64,000 nucleotides of DNA, from contig NZ_SJPG01000001.1 in assembly GCF_007859715.1 (NCBI RefSeq), positions 1-64,000 of the forward strand, given 5' to 3'. A program made the translations under genes and the position numbers. Below the pieces are notes generated by a model. That model searched no databases, was not told the origin of the DNA, and was given only the letters and a program-made list of their open reading frames with translations. Positions 27,977 through 38,113 of the stretch are shown piece after piece (the stretch's first letter is position 1; each line of letters starts with the position of its first letter). The DNA is from Rubinisphaera italica. Lineage in GTDB: Bacteria; Planctomycetota; Planctomycetia; Planctomycetales; Planctomycetaceae.

Positions 27977-28004
27977 CTCTGCCGTTTCACGTGAAACGGC
28001 AGAG
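27977..28004. promoter_or_regulatory. parS site 3 within a perfect 28-bp palindrome
   Basis: The core GTTTCACGTGAAAC is at 27984-27997, extended on both sides by CTCTGCC/GGCAGAG so that all 28 bases are palindromic. It lies 130 bases upstream of parB, so ParB bound here could also regulate its own gene. Confidence 0.9.
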
Positions 28005-28133
28005 AAATTGTCAACATGACAAAACGACGAGTGCTCTTGTCAGAATTCGAGCCTCAATTTAGAGTCCGGCCAATCGGTAGTTTAACAGGAGCTCGCCGTC
28101 CTTTTTTTCGCCACTAGCGGTAGGTTTGAAGCG

Positions 28134-29174
28134 ATGGATCAAAATAACGTATTCGATCAAAACAATTCTTCGATGGATCATGTTCAGTCTCACGAGGGAC
28201 ACAATCCAGAGTATCAGGATCAGGGCGAGGCCCCTCAACAGCAGGTGGTTCCGAAACGCCGACTCGGACGTGGACTCGATGCTCTGCTCGGTGGAGGTGG
28301 TCCTTCGAATGAGCCTTATCAAAATTCAGACTCTGCTCCGACGGTTAGCGAAGCCGGTACGATTACCGACCTGCCACTCGATCGGATTCAGAGGAATCCG
28401 AAACAGCCTCGAAAGCATTTCGAGAAAAGCGAGCTGGACGAACTGGCCAGCAGTGTCGGCAAGCACGGCATTCTTCAGCCGGTCCTGGTTCGTGAGTATG
28501 GTGATAACTACGAATTGATTGCTGGCGAACGTCGCTGGCTGGCCGCTCGTCAGGCGGGGTTGCAGAATATCCCCTGCCGTGTTGTGGATGTCATCGATAA
28601 GATCGCCTGCGAATTTTCCTTTGAAGAAAACCTGAAACGGAAAGATCTCAATGACCTCGAGAAGGCTCAGGCGTTCCGAGATTATATCGATCACTTCGAA
28701 AGCTCAGTCGAAGAACTTGGCAAGCAATTGAGTATGAGCCGCTCGGCTGTCGCCAACACTCTCCGACTGCTCGACCTGCCCGTGCCAATCAAGAATGCAC
28801 TCCAGGAACAGAAACTGACCGCCGGACATGCCCGCGCGATTCTGTCTCTCAAAGACGAACAACAGCAACTCGAACTGTGCGACCGCATCCAGAAAGAGCA
28901 ACTCTCGGTTCGCAAAACCGAAGCCGCCGTCAAGGAACTTCTGGGCAAGCCAGATACGGTTCCCATGACGAAGCCGGACGACAAACCGTCCAAGCCCGAG
29001 TTGAACAATCACCTCAAATCGATCGAAGAACAACTCCGCAACAGCTTCGGCGTGAAAGTCGAATTGAAACTGAAGACCGCCGACTCCGGCCAGGTCGTCC
29101 TGCACTTTGCCAACCAGAACGATTTTGATCGGATTCTCGAATCGTTGCAATCGGTTCAGGCACGAGCCGCATAA
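28134..29174 (+). CDS. parB: Chromosome partitioning protein ParB
   Basis: ParB binds parS, uses CTP to slide and spread as a clamp, and with ParA segregates the origin. The protein has 346 residues. A polar N-terminal linker carries a basic RRLGRGLDALLGG box (about 43-55), the ParA-interacting type of segment. The N domain has ITDLPLDRIQRNPKQPRKHF and the CTP-binding GERRWLAARQAG. The HTH follows (SVEELGKQLSMSRSAVANTLRLLDLP), then GHARAIL, and a C-terminal dimerisation domain. The neighbouring parS sites confirm the role. parA, usually just upstream, is not here; upstream is an antiporter on the other strand. Confidence 0.95.
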   Translation: MDQNNVFDQNNSSMDHVQSHEGHNPEYQDQGEAPQQQVVPKRRLGRGLDALLGGGGPSNEPYQNSDSAPTVSEAGTITDLPLDRIQRNPKQPRKHFEKSELDELASSVGKHGILQPVLVREYGDNYELIAGERRWLAARQAGLQNIPCRVVDVIDKIACEFSFEENLKRKDLNDLEKAQAFRDYIDHFESSVEELGKQLSMSRSAVANTLRLLDLPVPIKNALQEQKLTAGHARAILSLKDEQQQLELCDRIQKEQLSVRKTEAAVKELLGKPDTVPMTKPDDKPSKPELNNHLKSIEEQLRNSFGVKVELKLKTADSGQVVLHFANQNDFDRILESLQSVQARAA

Positions 29175-29190
29175 TCAGTCCGTTCAGACG

Positions 29191-29223
29191 CCCCGTGCCA
29201 GTTAGGGCACGGGTGGTTTTTCG
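29191..29223 (+). terminator. Terminator-like hairpin after parB
   Basis: CCCGTGCC pairs with GGCACGGG around five bases, followed by TGGTTTTT. The same GTGCC...GGCACGG unit is a dispersed repeat (18979). Confidence 0.65.
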
Positions 29224-29275
29224 ACAAAATATGCAACATGCTCCCAAGTCTCCCCTTGGGTTCGAGATTAAGCAT

Positions 29276-29300
29276 GACAGGCCAACAGCCTGTCTTTTTT
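29276..29300 (+). terminator. Intrinsic terminator
   Basis: GACAGGC pairs with GCCTGTC around five bases, followed by TTTTTT. The stretch from here to 29675 shows no gene; it is AT-rich and probably carries the promoter of the next operon. Confidence 0.8.
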
Positions 29301-29675
29301 ATTGGACATTTATGATGAGCTGAAATCCGGATTGAGGAGGGATTCTTCTCGATTCTCACCGTCTCGACTAATACGATCGGTAGAAATTTCGGAGCGCCAT
29401 CATCCTGATTATTTCAAACTCAGTCTTTACAAACGCTAATGAATTGTGCAGTATAAGTAGTATAACAATCCTTGAATATGATATCTTGCTGCGTAAATTC
29501 AGGGAACGATTCTTCGCACTTCAGTGAGATCTCCCTCACTAATTTCGTCAACCTACCATTGGTCTTCGCTCAAATTGCCTCGCAGTACACGGTAAGAACA
29601 AACTCCTTTAGCCTTCACAAACCACTTTTAACTGAGAAACACTTCTCAAGTTGATAATGCAGGAATCCTCTTTCA

Positions 29676-30101
29676 ATGTCCAAGTCTCTTTCTCTTCTGA
29701 TATTAATAAGCATTTCTCTTTCAGGGTGCGGGGGTGGTGGAGATGGACCTTCTCGCGCCAGTGTGGAAGGTCAAGTGACATTTTCCGGTGAACCGGTTCA
29801 ATCGGGCTTCATCCAGTTTATCCCTCAGCAAGGGGATGAAGGTGCTCCGGTCAAACTGACCATCAAGGATGGGAAGTACGACACATCGTCCGACCCGCTG
29901 GATAATCGGGGGATTCCGTTGGCGACCTGTCGCGTTGAAATCACGGCGACTCGCGATACCGGCAAGCAAATCAAAAATATGATGGGCGAAATGGAGCCCG
30001 AATCCGAACAATATATTCCCGCGAAATACAATACCGATTCTGAGCTGCAGACTGAAATTACATCTGATACTGACGAAGTCAATTATGAACTTGTTCCTTA
30101 A
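29676..30101 (+). CDS. Small lipoprotein of the planctomycete carboxypeptidase-regulatory-like type
   Basis: The protein has 141 residues. A lipoprotein signal (LSLLILISISLSGCGGGG) with Cys18 is followed by a small beta-sandwich: ASVEGQVTFSGEPVQSGFIQFIPQ, KLTIKDGKYDT, CRVEITATRD and YIPAKYNTDSELQTEITSD. This layout is very common in planctomycetes beside DUF1559 genes. It stands 18 bases before the DUF1559 gene at 30120, so the two form an operon. The two products probably act together at the cell surface; the exact role is unknown. Confidence 0.85.
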   Translation: MSKSLSLLILISISLSGCGGGGDGPSRASVEGQVTFSGEPVQSGFIQFIPQQGDEGAPVKLTIKDGKYDTSSDPLDNRGIPLATCRVEITATRDTGKQIKNMMGEMEPESEQYIPAKYNTDSELQTEITSDTDEVNYELVP

Positions 30102-30119
30102 TTTTTATGAGGTAGATCC

Positions 30120-31115
30120 ATGCTGAAAAATCACAGATCGCAACGGTTGGCGTTTACGCTGATCGAGTTGCTCGTTGTCATCGCAATCATTGCCATCCTG
30201 GTGGCATTGTTGCTCCCTGCTGTCCAACAGGCGCGCGAAGCAGCACGCCGGTCGTCCTGCAAAAACAATCTCAAGCAGCTCGGATTGGCACTGCATAATT
30301 ACCACGACATCAATGGCTGCCTGCCAATCGGATGCCTGTTCCGAGACCGTGGTGCAGGTGGTCCGTCTGCATCAAACCAGTCAACCTGGATGGCTCGGAT
30401 TCTTCCTCAGATGGAACAATCGGCGCTGTATGATCGGATGGATTTTATTCGAGATAAAGTTACTGGTTGGGACCCTAACAATGTTCGGGCTGAAGTGATT
30501 CCTGGTTACCGATGTCCAAGCGATCCGAAATCGAATGCGGTTTCTGGATTCGCTCCCACTAGTTATGTTGCTTGTATTGGTGACTCCTATCGCCTTTATG
30601 GAGACGGTGGTTCGACCGCCAGTGCAGCCCAGGGCCATGGTAGTTATATCGTTGGAAATGGCACATGGGCACGGGCAGTACTGAATAACGGTAATGAAGA
30701 GGGTGTATTTGCTACGAATAGCCACTGTAAATTTCGCGACATTACCGATGGTTTGTCGAATACCATGGCGGTCTCTGAATGTCTGGTAGGCTCTGAAATC
30801 AAAGCCCTTTCAGCTGGTGACGCAAATAACTGCGATGGAAACGCAGGGACGAACAATAACAATCGCGGCTATTCCTGGATGTACGGTTATACTTCGACCT
30901 GGCCGTTTACGACCACTCGAACTCCAAATGCTCGTTCAGCAGATTGCGAACGTTTTGCGGTGTATGTGAATATGGCCGCCAGAAGCCAACACAAAGGTGG
31001 CGTGCAGATTTTGCTGAGCGATGGTTCGGTTCGATTTGCCAGCGAGAATATCAATCTGGCCACTTGGAGAAATCTCGGCCAACGAAATGATGGAAACGTC
31101 ATGGGTGAGTTCTAG
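30120..31115 (+). CDS. DUF1559 domain protein with type IV pilin-like N terminus
   Basis: The protein has 331 residues. [35 protein letters not shown] is a class III/prepilin N-terminal methylation motif; the conserved Glu follows [21 protein letters not shown] then begins the DUF1559 region, and [16 protein letters not shown] near the end is the family's closing block. Planctomycetes encode dozens of these proteins, considered pseudopilins of a type II secretion or pilus-like system. It is cotranscribed with the lipoprotein gene before it. The first 65 residues are almost the same as in the copy at 43772. Confidence 0.93.
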   Translation: MLKNHRSQRLAFTLIELLVVIAIIAILVALLLPAVQQAREAARRSSCKNNLKQLGLALHNYHDINGCLPIGCLFRDRGAGGPSASNQSTWMARILPQMEQSALYDRMDFIRDKVTGWDPNNVRAEVIPGYRCPSDPKSNAVSGFAPTSYVACIGDSYRLYGDGGSTASAAQGHGSYIVGNGTWARAVLNNGNEEGVFATNSHCKFRDITDGLSNTMAVSECLVGSEIKALSAGDANNCDGNAGTNNNNRGYSWMYGYTSTWPFTTTRTPNARSADCERFAVYVNMAARSQHKGGVQILLSDGSVRFASENINLATWRNLGQRNDGNVMGEF

Positions 31116-31228
31116 AACATTCCTGGATACAAAACCGACCAGTTGGAAACCAGCTTCGACTTGCCCCTTAAAATATCGGGGTGGTGAAGAGAGTCAAATT
31201 TCCTACAATATCCAATCTGAGGTTAATG

Positions 31229-31258
31229 AACCCGGAGCCGTCAGGCCCGGGTTTTTTT
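31229..31258 (+). terminator. Intrinsic terminator after the DUF1559 operon
   Basis: AACCCGG pairs with CCGGGTT and runs into TTTTTT. Confidence 0.75.
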
Positions 31259-31322
31259 GTGGGTGGTTGCCGATTCTGTTTTCTGCCCTTCCCCATACTC
31301 ATGCAGCCCATTGAGGGAAACC

Positions 31323-32180
31323 ATGAATAAATTCCGCCGTGAATCACTCAAGCCGGCTATCGATTTTCTGGATAAGATCGTTCAGCCTCTCGTCTGTTAC
31401 AGTGTGTTCATGCTGGCGTTGGAGTGTCATTTTTATCCGGAATCGAACAGTCTTCAGAGTCATCCGTTCTTCCTCTGGTCAGAACGTGGTGTCGCTTTGA
31501 TTCTCACGCTCGAATATGTTCTCCGCTGGATTCGGAATTCGGGTCGAGGATTTTATCCGCTCACGACCTTCGGCCTGATCGATCTGGCGGCGATCCTCCC
31601 CTTCTGGATCGGCTTCGTGCCGGGCATCAATCAGCATTTGAAATTGATTCGGACGTTACGTGTTTTGAGAATGCTGAAGTTCTTCCGCTACAATCGCGGC
31701 CTGCAGGTGATGGCTCTCGGTTTTTATCGCGCCTACTTCAACCTCCGCCCGTTGATGCTGACTGCTATCATGGTCTTACTGCTGACGATGTTCGCACTGT
31801 ATGAAATTGAAGGCCCCGAGCAGGAAGAGTTTCGTGACCTGTTCAATATCGCCTGGTTCCTGGAAGTGACTGGGACGACGGTCGGATATGGCGATCTCTC
31901 TCCCAATTCGATTGCTGGCCGTGTGATTGTGATGGTGTTTATGATCGCCGGGCTAGCCATTTTCATGGCCTGTTTCAGTGCGATCACTTCAGCATTTGAT
32001 GAGGTGTTTAAAAAAGCGAACGATCCGAATTTCAATCCGCTGGATCACTTCCCGAAAATCCGTAAGCAGCAGGAACGTCTCGAAGAGCTGACTAAAGATG
32101 TCGGCACGACGGCGGCTGATGATGTGGCTGCCGAGGAGGAAATGGAGGAAGAGAAGGAGTTGGAAGAGGTGAGTTCGTAG
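31323..32180 (+). CDS. Voltage-gated potassium channel (Kv-type, six membrane helices)
   Basis: The protein has 285 residues from the ATG at 31323, with GAGGG upstream; the longer frame to 31257 starts inside a terminator. It has S1-S6 with a voltage-sensor S4 (LIRTLRVLRMLKFFR, 108-122, arginine every third residue) and the K+ selectivity filter TTVGYGD at 185-191 between S5 and S6. The cytosolic C terminus is an acidic coiled coil (QERLEELTKDV ... EEEMEEEKELEEV). Together these define a voltage-gated K+ channel subunit acting as a tetramer in the inner membrane. Confidence 0.92.
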   Translation: MNKFRRESLKPAIDFLDKIVQPLVCYSVFMLALECHFYPESNSLQSHPFFLWSERGVALILTLEYVLRWIRNSGRGFYPLTTFGLIDLAAILPFWIGFVPGINQHLKLIRTLRVLRMLKFFRYNRGLQVMALGFYRAYFNLRPLMLTAIMVLLLTMFALYEIEGPEQEEFRDLFNIAWFLEVTGTTVGYGDLSPNSIAGRVIVMVFMIAGLAIFMACFSAITSAFDEVFKKANDPNFNPLDHFPKIRKQQERLEELTKDVGTTAADDVAAEEEMEEEKELEEVSS

Positions 32181-32259
32181 CATACTGTTTTATCTTAATA
32201 TGTAGTTTGAAGTGTGCCACTGCCGGCTTGCCCAGCAGTGATTGACACGGTGCACTTTT

Positions 32260-32382
32260 CTGGGGGCTACGATCCGCTTCGACCCCAGCCACCCGAAGTA
32301 AGCATTCAGCTGGAAATTCACCACCAGGTTGAAGACCTCTTGCGGACTTCGTCCTCCCAGATCGCAGAGCTATCTGGGTTAC
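32260..32382. repeat. Two dispersed palindromes in tandem
   Basis: A TCTGGGGGCTAC ... GACCCCAGCCACCC unit (32260-32294) is followed by a CTCTTGCGGACTTCGTCC ... CAGAGCTATCTGGG unit (32331-32382), the latter more diverged than its copies at 10345 and 23261. Confidence 0.7.
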
Positions 32383-32506
32383 CAATTTGCGATCTTGCTG
32401 TCTGGCAGAAATCTCTGCGGGATTTGTTTTCGGAAGGCGGAGCGGGTAGGATGGCGGAATCTCGTTTTGATATTTTGCCCACGCTCACGGAAGCACAGAT
32501 TCTCAC

Positions 32507-34798
32507 ATGGATGTCCCCATTCTCCATCAGCAATTGACGCCGGTTCAAATTGAAGCGGTCGAACATTTCAGTGGGCCGATGCTGGTTCTGGCGGGCCCCG
32601 GATCGGGGAAGACTCGGGTCGTCACGCATCGGGTTGCCCGGCTGATTGAAAAGGGAGTCAAGCCCTGGAATATTCTGGCGATCACGTTTACGAACAAAGC
32701 GGCCGCCGAGATGTCCGAGCGACTCAAGACGCTGACGAACAGTCAGAATCTGTGGGTCAGTACCTTCCACCGATTTTGCGCGCATGTTCTCCGGCAGCGA
32801 GCCGGGGTGGTTGGTTTGCAGCCGAACTTTACGATCCTCGACACCGCCGATCAGAAGCAGGCAATCCGGCAGGTTCTCAGCGAACTCGATTACGATGCCG
32901 CCCACTATCCACCAGGCAAGATTCTGGCGATGATCAGCAATGCCAAAAACGACATGATCACCGCTCCAATGTTCGTCGGGCAATTCGAGGATTCAGTCGC
33001 CGATCATTTCACCGCAGTCGTCGCCAAGGTGTATCCGGCGTATCAGAAGTATTTGCTCAGCTCGAATGCCGTCGACTTCGATGACCTCTTATTACACGTC
33101 GTGCATCTGTTTGAAGAGCACGATGAAATCCGTTCGCAGTACGATGATCGCTATCAGTATGTGCTCGTCGATGAATATCAGGATACGAACGAAGCTCAGT
33201 ATCGGATCGTACGGGCACTGTCTCAGAACTCACGGAACCTCTCCGTCACTGGGGATCCTGACCAATCGATTTATGGTTGGCGCGGCGCGAAGATCGACAA
33301 CATTCTGAAATTCGAACAGGATTATCAGGACACAAAAATCATCAAGCTGGAGCAGAACTTTCGCAGTTCGAAACTGATCCTGGCGGCGGCAGACAGTTTG
33401 ATCTCACACAACCGACTTCGCAAAGCCAAGGAACTCACGACCGAAAATGCCGAAGGGGAACCGGTCGAGTTGTTGCACTTTCCAGACAGTCCTGTCGAAG
33501 CCGACAGCATCGCCCGGCACATTCGCCATACGGTGGAATCGGGAGAACGGGACTGGTTGGACTTTGCAATTTTCTATCGAGTGAATTCCATTTCGCGGCA
33601 ACTCGAACTGGCACTCGGACGGCATCATGTGCCTTATCAGGTCGCGGCTGGAGTCGCGTTTTATCAACGGGCAGAAGTTCGAGATCTGCTCGCCTATCTC
33701 GATTTGGTTAACAATCCGCAAAATCGAGCTGCCTTCGTTCGTGTGGTGAATGTTCCGCTGCGTGGCATCGGCAAGACGAGTCAGTCCCGCTTAATGAACT
33801 ACGCGGAGGACAAAGGGCTCACATATATCGAAGCGGCACTTCAGGCCGACGAGGTTCCAAAGATGCCGAAACGGGCGGCGGCTTCTCTCAAGGCCTTCGC
33901 CCGAATGATGGAAAATTTCTCTCTCGCCGATTCCGGTTCAGTGGCTCAACTGATTGAGGATGTCGTCGAAAAAACGGGATACACCCGGCCCTGGTCTTCG
34001 AGTCAGAATGAACAGGATATGCAGCGACTGGCCAACGTTGAAGAACTGATCTCGGCTGCTAGAAATCACGATACGATTTTCGATGCCGATACATCGCTCG
34101 AAGGATTCCTGGAAACGACCAGTCTGGTATCGGACCTGGATGCTCTCGAAGGAGATTCCGAAAAGGGCAAAGTGACTCTGATGACACTTCACGCGGCAAA
34201 GGGACTGGAGTTTCCTGTTGTCTATATTATTGGTGTCGAGCAGAACCTGTTGCCGCATGAGCGATCGTTGCGAGAAGGAAATCCAAGGGAGTACGAGGAA
34301 GAGCGTCGGTTATTATTTGTAGGCATGACTCGAGCCGAAGAGCGGCTGTATTTGACGGCGAGCAGTTATCGAGATTTGCACGGACGCTCGATGCCGACGA
34401 TTCCGAGCGACTTCCTGTCAGAAATCGATCTTGTGCAAACCGATGGAACCACGCTCACAAGCGATTTTCCGGAGACCGCTTATCGACCGACTTCACTTGC
34501 CTCTAGCGATCTTTCCGACGAAGATGTTAAAGCGATTCGGGCAGCTTTGAACCGACCAGACAAACCTCAATTGACAACCGCAGCTGCGTTACTGGCCGGG
34601 AACAACTCGGCTGCTTCACTGCCGTTCAATTTTCCAATCGGCTCATCAGTTCGGCATCCGCGGTACGGATTAGGAACAGTCACGGCAGCAGGCGGATTCG
34701 GACATCGCAGGACGGTCACGGTAGAGTTCGAAGAAGAGGATCGGAGTGAGACTTTTATTGTGAGTAAGTGCCCGTTACAACGGATTGGAAATCGATGA
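32507..34798 (+). CDS. UvrD/PcrA-type ATP-dependent DNA helicase
   Basis: A superfamily 1A 3'-5' helicase of 763 residues, for repair and removal of recombination intermediates. Motifs in order: the Q motif LTPVQIEAV (10-18), Walker A AGPGSGKT (29-36), AITFTNKAAAEM (Ia), VLVDEYQDTN (II), SVTGDPDQSIYGWRGA (III), LEQNFRS (IV), VTLMTLHAAKGLEF (V) and EERRLLFVGMTRAEERL (VI). The C-terminal region has GSSVRHPRYGLGTV and TVEFEEED, the Tudor-like RNA polymerase-binding domain of PcrA/UvrD. Length and tail favour PcrA/UvrD over Rep. Confidence 0.94.
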   Translation: MDVPILHQQLTPVQIEAVEHFSGPMLVLAGPGSGKTRVVTHRVARLIEKGVKPWNILAITFTNKAAAEMSERLKTLTNSQNLWVSTFHRFCAHVLRQRAGVVGLQPNFTILDTADQKQAIRQVLSELDYDAAHYPPGKILAMISNAKNDMITAPMFVGQFEDSVADHFTAVVAKVYPAYQKYLLSSNAVDFDDLLLHVVHLFEEHDEIRSQYDDRYQYVLVDEYQDTNEAQYRIVRALSQNSRNLSVTGDPDQSIYGWRGAKIDNILKFEQDYQDTKIIKLEQNFRSSKLILAAADSLISHNRLRKAKELTTENAEGEPVELLHFPDSPVEADSIARHIRHTVESGERDWLDFAIFYRVNSISRQLELALGRHHVPYQVAAGVAFYQRAEVRDLLAYLDLVNNPQNRAAFVRVVNVPLRGIGKTSQSRLMNYAEDKGLTYIEAALQADEVPKMPKRAAASLKAFARMMENFSLADSGSVAQLIEDVVEKTGYTRPWSSSQNEQDMQRLANVEELISAARNHDTIFDADTSLEGFLETTSLVSDLDALEGDSEKGKVTLMTLHAAKGLEFPVVYIIGVEQNLLPHERSLREGNPREYEEERRLLFVGMTRAEERLYLTASSYRDLHGRSMPTIPSDFLSEIDLVQTDGTTLTSDFPETAYRPTSLASSDLSDEDVKAIRAALNRPDKPQLTTAAALLAGNNSAASLPFNFPIGSSVRHPRYGLGTVTAAGGFGHRRTVTVEFEEEDRSETFIVSKCPLQRIGNR

Positions 34799-34804
34799 GA
34801 ATGC

Positions 34805-34890
34805 AGGGTGGCACGTCCCTGAGTGAAGCGAAGGGCGTGGGATGTGGATTCGCCACGCCCTTCACTTCGTTCTGGGACGTGCCACCCAAT
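34805..34890. repeat. Dispersed palindrome, GGTGGCACGTCC ... GGACGTGCCACC
   Basis: An 86-base inverted repeat with GAAGCGAAGGGCGTGG mirrored by CCACGCCCTTCACTTCG. Related half or full copies are at 20191-20227, 58218-58260 and 58421-58490. Confidence 0.8.
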
Positions 34891-35010
34891 GTATGTCAGG
34901 CACTAACTGACGAAATGGAATATATAGAGAACTCCACAAAAGTGTTGGGTTACGCGTTCCCCTGGCCCAACTTACAACGCCAAAGAAACTAATAGATAAA
35001 GTAGACAACC

Positions 35011-35745
35011 ATGAAGTTAGAGATTTTTGCAACAGAACAGGAAATGGGACAGGCCGCCGCGGAAGCAGGAGCTGAGAAAATTCGCCAGGCTCTGGCCGAA
35101 CGGGGTGAAGCCCGGATTATTGTCGCAACGGGAGCCTCACAATTTACGGTGCTCGGCGCCCTGGTGAAACAACCCGACATCGACTGGTCGAAGGTCACCG
35201 GCTTTCATCTCGATGAATATCTCGGACTACCAATGACTCACCCGGCTTCCTTTCGAGGTTATCTGAAAGAGCGATTTGTCGATCAGGTTTCGCTTAAGGC
35301 ATTTCATTATCTGGATGGAGAAACGGATCCGCAGCAGGAATGTGAGCGGGTCGGCAAGTTGCTGACCGAAGCTCCAATTGATGTTGCGTTTGTCGGGATC
35401 GGTGAAAATGGTCACTTGGCGTTCAACGATCCCCCGGCTGATTTTGAAACCGAGCAGCCGTATCTGGTTGTCGATCTCGATGAAGCTTGCCGTCGTCAGC
35501 AACATGGCGAAGGCTGGTTCCCGACGATGGACGATGTGCCAACTCAGGCATTGAGCATGTCCGTCAATCAGATCTTGAAAACGAACACGATCATCTGCAG
35601 CGTGCCGGATGAGCGGAAAGCGGAAGCGGTTAAGAATTCTGTCGAGGGAAAAGTGACTCCGGAAGTGCCCGCTTCCATTTTGCAAACGCATGGTGATACG
35701 ACGCTGTTTCTGGATCAGGCGGCGGCGAGTTTGTTGAAGAGTTAG
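35011..35745 (+). CDS. nagB: Glucosamine-6-phosphate deaminase
   Basis: NagB converts glucosamine-6-phosphate to fructose-6-phosphate and ammonia. The protein has 244 residues, the short NagB/6-phosphogluconolactonase-like form. The motifs [21 protein letters not shown] with the catalytic Asp, and [15 protein letters not shown] with the ring-opening His are present. It ends [11 protein letters not shown]. It is not next to nagA or other amino-sugar genes. Its role in using peptidoglycan or chitin sugars is inferred. Confidence 0.9.
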   Translation: MKLEIFATEQEMGQAAAEAGAEKIRQALAERGEARIIVATGASQFTVLGALVKQPDIDWSKVTGFHLDEYLGLPMTHPASFRGYLKERFVDQVSLKAFHYLDGETDPQQECERVGKLLTEAPIDVAFVGIGENGHLAFNDPPADFETEQPYLVVDLDEACRRQQHGEGWFPTMDDVPTQALSMSVNQILKTNTIICSVPDERKAEAVKNSVEGKVTPEVPASILQTHGDTTLFLDQAAASLLKS

Positions 35746-35769
35746 ACGCAGGGTTGGAGATCCGGTTCT

Positions 35770-35808
35770 TGCTGCACCGCCCCGAAAGATTCTTTCGGGG
35801 CTATCCGG
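35770..35808. repeat. CCCCGAAAGATTCTTTCGGGG palindrome
   Basis: GCTGCACCGCCCCGAAAGAT plus TCTTTCGGGGCTATCC; copies at 10275 and 60310. Confidence 0.8.
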
Positions 35809-35897
35809 TTTAAATGGAACATCAGAGACTCAGTAGAAACCACTTTCATTCATGCTTGCCCTGCTTCGCGATACAAGCATTGCCCGCAACTCAGTAA

Positions 35898-36203
35898 TTA
35901 AAAAGACATCCACGTCACATTTCCAGCATCATCAAATTCAATACAAAACATATCACTGAAAAAAACAAATCCATTCCAAACATTGTAGCAAAACTCCTGA
36001 TCACCGTTGCGAGATTGAGGTAGTCCTGCAATTTCAATAACCATATCTCGCGTGAGTGTATCTTCCTGTGCGTATAATTGATTAAGCGTACTCTGATTAA
36101 TCGCGAGACTTCTAATGCAGATTGAGATCGCACAAAAAACGAAAATAATAAACAATGGCAGAGTTTTCGAAGAGAAACGAAAGCCGCTTGTTTGCTGTGG
36201 CAT
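35898..36203 (-). CDS. Hypothetical membrane-anchored protein, 101 aa
   Basis: The protein has 101 residues with one membrane helix near the N terminus (TLPLFIIFVFCAISICI, about 14-30) and a soluble part ending EFCYNVWNGFVFFSDMFCIEFDDAGNVTWMSF. The end resembles the short SmpA/OmlA-type beta unit seen in small exported proteins with the pattern GLPQSRNGDQEFCYNVWNG...IEFDxxGxV. The role is not known. The start codon is an ATG with a weak site. Confidence 0.6.
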   Translation of the reverse strand: MPQQTSGFRFSSKTLPLFIIFVFCAISICIRSLAINQSTLNQLYAQEDTLTRDMVIEIAGLPQSRNGDQEFCYNVWNGFVFFSDMFCIEFDDAGNVTWMSF

Positions 36204-36292
36204 TTGGTACTTTCTCGTCAGATAATGACAGGTAACAAAAGTGTTGCCGAGGACTCACATCTTTCGATCCCAACCCCTCTACCTTCCAATGT

Positions 36293-38113
36293 CTACCCAT
36301 TCGCCGAGGCCAGTTTGCCTGGGCTGCGTTCTGGTAATGGTGGCAATTGTTCTTCGAGGATGCCTTGGGATTTTTTCCAGACGATGAGGCCTTCGATGAT
36401 CATCCAGACTTGCATGATCATCACGACGACGCCGAAGCCGAACAGAACATATTTTTCGAGAGGGAGATCGGACCAGAGCCAGCCGCTGGCCGGGTTGAAC
36501 ATTTGCCAGAGCATTGCCCAGGCGGGCATCAATAACATGAGGCACATTGGGATGGCGACGAAGGCGACTTTCTTGCCCCGACGCCAGAGATAGAAAAAGG
36601 TGACCATCAATGCGAGACCTGCCAGTAATTGATTGGTCGCTCCGAAGAGTGGCCAGAGAATCAACCCGCCGGTGCCGTAAGCTCCACTCGGTCCGGGAAG
36701 CATTGCGACAGTGAATCCGAAGAAGACCGCGACTCCCGTAGCAACATACATATTGTTCAGCGGTTTGATGTTGAGTGTGGTGCCGAGTTCCTGGATGACG
36801 TAGCGTTGCAGACGAGTTGCGGTATCGAGTGTTGTTGCGGCAAAACAGGCGACGAGGACAGCAACAATTCCAATGCCCATCGCGATCGGAATTCCAATCG
36901 CAGAGAGGAAGTTGGCTCCGCCATCGACAAAGGCTCCGACTTTGGCAGCCAGACTAAAACCAGCCCAGCCGAGTTCGGGATTGTATCGCGAATTCCAGGC
37001 AGCCAGTTGTGTCAAATGTTCTCCGGTCGCGGTCGTCACTCCCATCCCAAGTCCAGCGGTACAGCAGAGGATGACGAGCACAGCCAGCGCTCCTTCGAGC
37101 AGCATCCCGCCGTAGCCGACGGTTTGGGCGTCGGTTTCGCAGGCGATCTGTTTACTGGTTGTGCCGCTGCTGACCAGACAATGAAAACCGCTGCAGGCTC
37201 CGCAGGCAATTGTAATGAAGAGGAACGGCATAATTGGTGGAGCATCAGCCGGGACGTTTTGGGAGATCATGGGAGCACTGGCGAACAGATCCGTTTGCTG
37301 AGTAAAGCCGGCGACGAAAACACCACCAATCAACAAGGCAAGCGCGACGATCAATTGATGAGAGTTGACATAATCTCGAGGCTGGAGCAGCATCCAGACG
37401 GGTAAGACCGAGGCGAAGTAGCAATAGATCATCAGCAGGACCGTCCAGAAAATGACGGGATTTCCCCAAGCCGCCGGCAGGGTGATGGGGAGATAATAAA
37501 CACCAATGGCGACCGCTCCATAGAGAATTCCCAGGGCCAGCAATGAGGGAACCAATAAACTTCCCGTTCGATTGTGCGACCAGAATCCAATCGCGATGGC
37601 GACGGGCATCGCCAGCCATACCGAGAGGACGGACTCGGGATAGATTTTGAAGATGACGGCAATCACCAGACCGAAAATTGCCAGGACGACCGTCAATGCA
37701 AAAAAGAGAATTAAGAGGAAAAGAACGCGGGCGCGTTTGGAAATGAGACGGCCTGCGACTTCACCGACGGTTTGTCCGCGATTACGCAGGGAGATGACCA
37801 GGGCTCCGAAATCGTGGACGGCTCCGATGAAAATTGAGCCGAAGATGACCCATAAAAGAGCGGGCAACCAGCCCCAGAAAACTGCGATCGCAGGACCAAC
37901 AATCGGTCCGGTGCCGGCGATGCTGGTGAAGTGGTGTCCGAAGATGACGCTCTTTTTGGTCGGAACAAAATCGACATCATCTCGCAATTCTTCGCTCGGC
38001 ATGAGAGCGTGGTCATCGAGCTGGAAGATTCGTTTGGAGAGATATCGTCCATACGTATTGTAAGCAATGATAAAACCAGCCATCGAAGCGACAGCGACAA
38101 ATAACGTCCACAT
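36293..38113 (-). CDS. cstA: Carbon starvation protein CstA (peptide/pyruvate transporter family)
   Basis: A membrane protein of 606 residues from the ATG at 38113 (MWTLFVAVASMAGF); a frame open to 38209 adds a segment not typical of the family. It has about 16 membrane helices. The signature N-terminal region YGRYLSKRIFQLDD, then GHHFTSIAGTGPIVGPAIAVFWGWLPALLW, FIGAVHDFGALVISLRNRGQTVGEV and SGTTSKQIACETDAQTVGYG are all family blocks. Related proteins import peptides or pyruvate under carbon limitation. The size is that of the shorter CstA group. It is transcribed alone. Confidence 0.93.
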   Translation of the reverse strand: MWTLFVAVASMAGFIIAYNTYGRYLSKRIFQLDDHALMPSEELRDDVDFVPTKKSVIFGHHFTSIAGTGPIVGPAIAVFWGWLPALLWVIFGSIFIGAVHDFGALVISLRNRGQTVGEVAGRLISKRARVLFLLILFFALTVVLAIFGLVIAVIFKIYPESVLSVWLAMPVAIAIGFWSHNRTGSLLVPSLLALGILYGAVAIGVYYLPITLPAAWGNPVIFWTVLLMIYCYFASVLPVWMLLQPRDYVNSHQLIVALALLIGGVFVAGFTQQTDLFASAPMISQNVPADAPPIMPFLFITIACGACSGFHCLVSSGTTSKQIACETDAQTVGYGGMLLEGALAVLVILCCTAGLGMGVTTATGEHLTQLAAWNSRYNPELGWAGFSLAAKVGAFVDGGANFLSAIGIPIAMGIGIVAVLVACFAATTLDTATRLQRYVIQELGTTLNIKPLNNMYVATGVAVFFGFTVAMLPGPSGAYGTGGLILWPLFGATNQLLAGLALMVTFFYLWRRGKKVAFVAIPMCLMLLMPAWAMLWQMFNPASGWLWSDLPLEKYVLFGFGVVVMIMQVWMIIEGLIVWKKSQGILEEQLPPLPERSPGKLASANG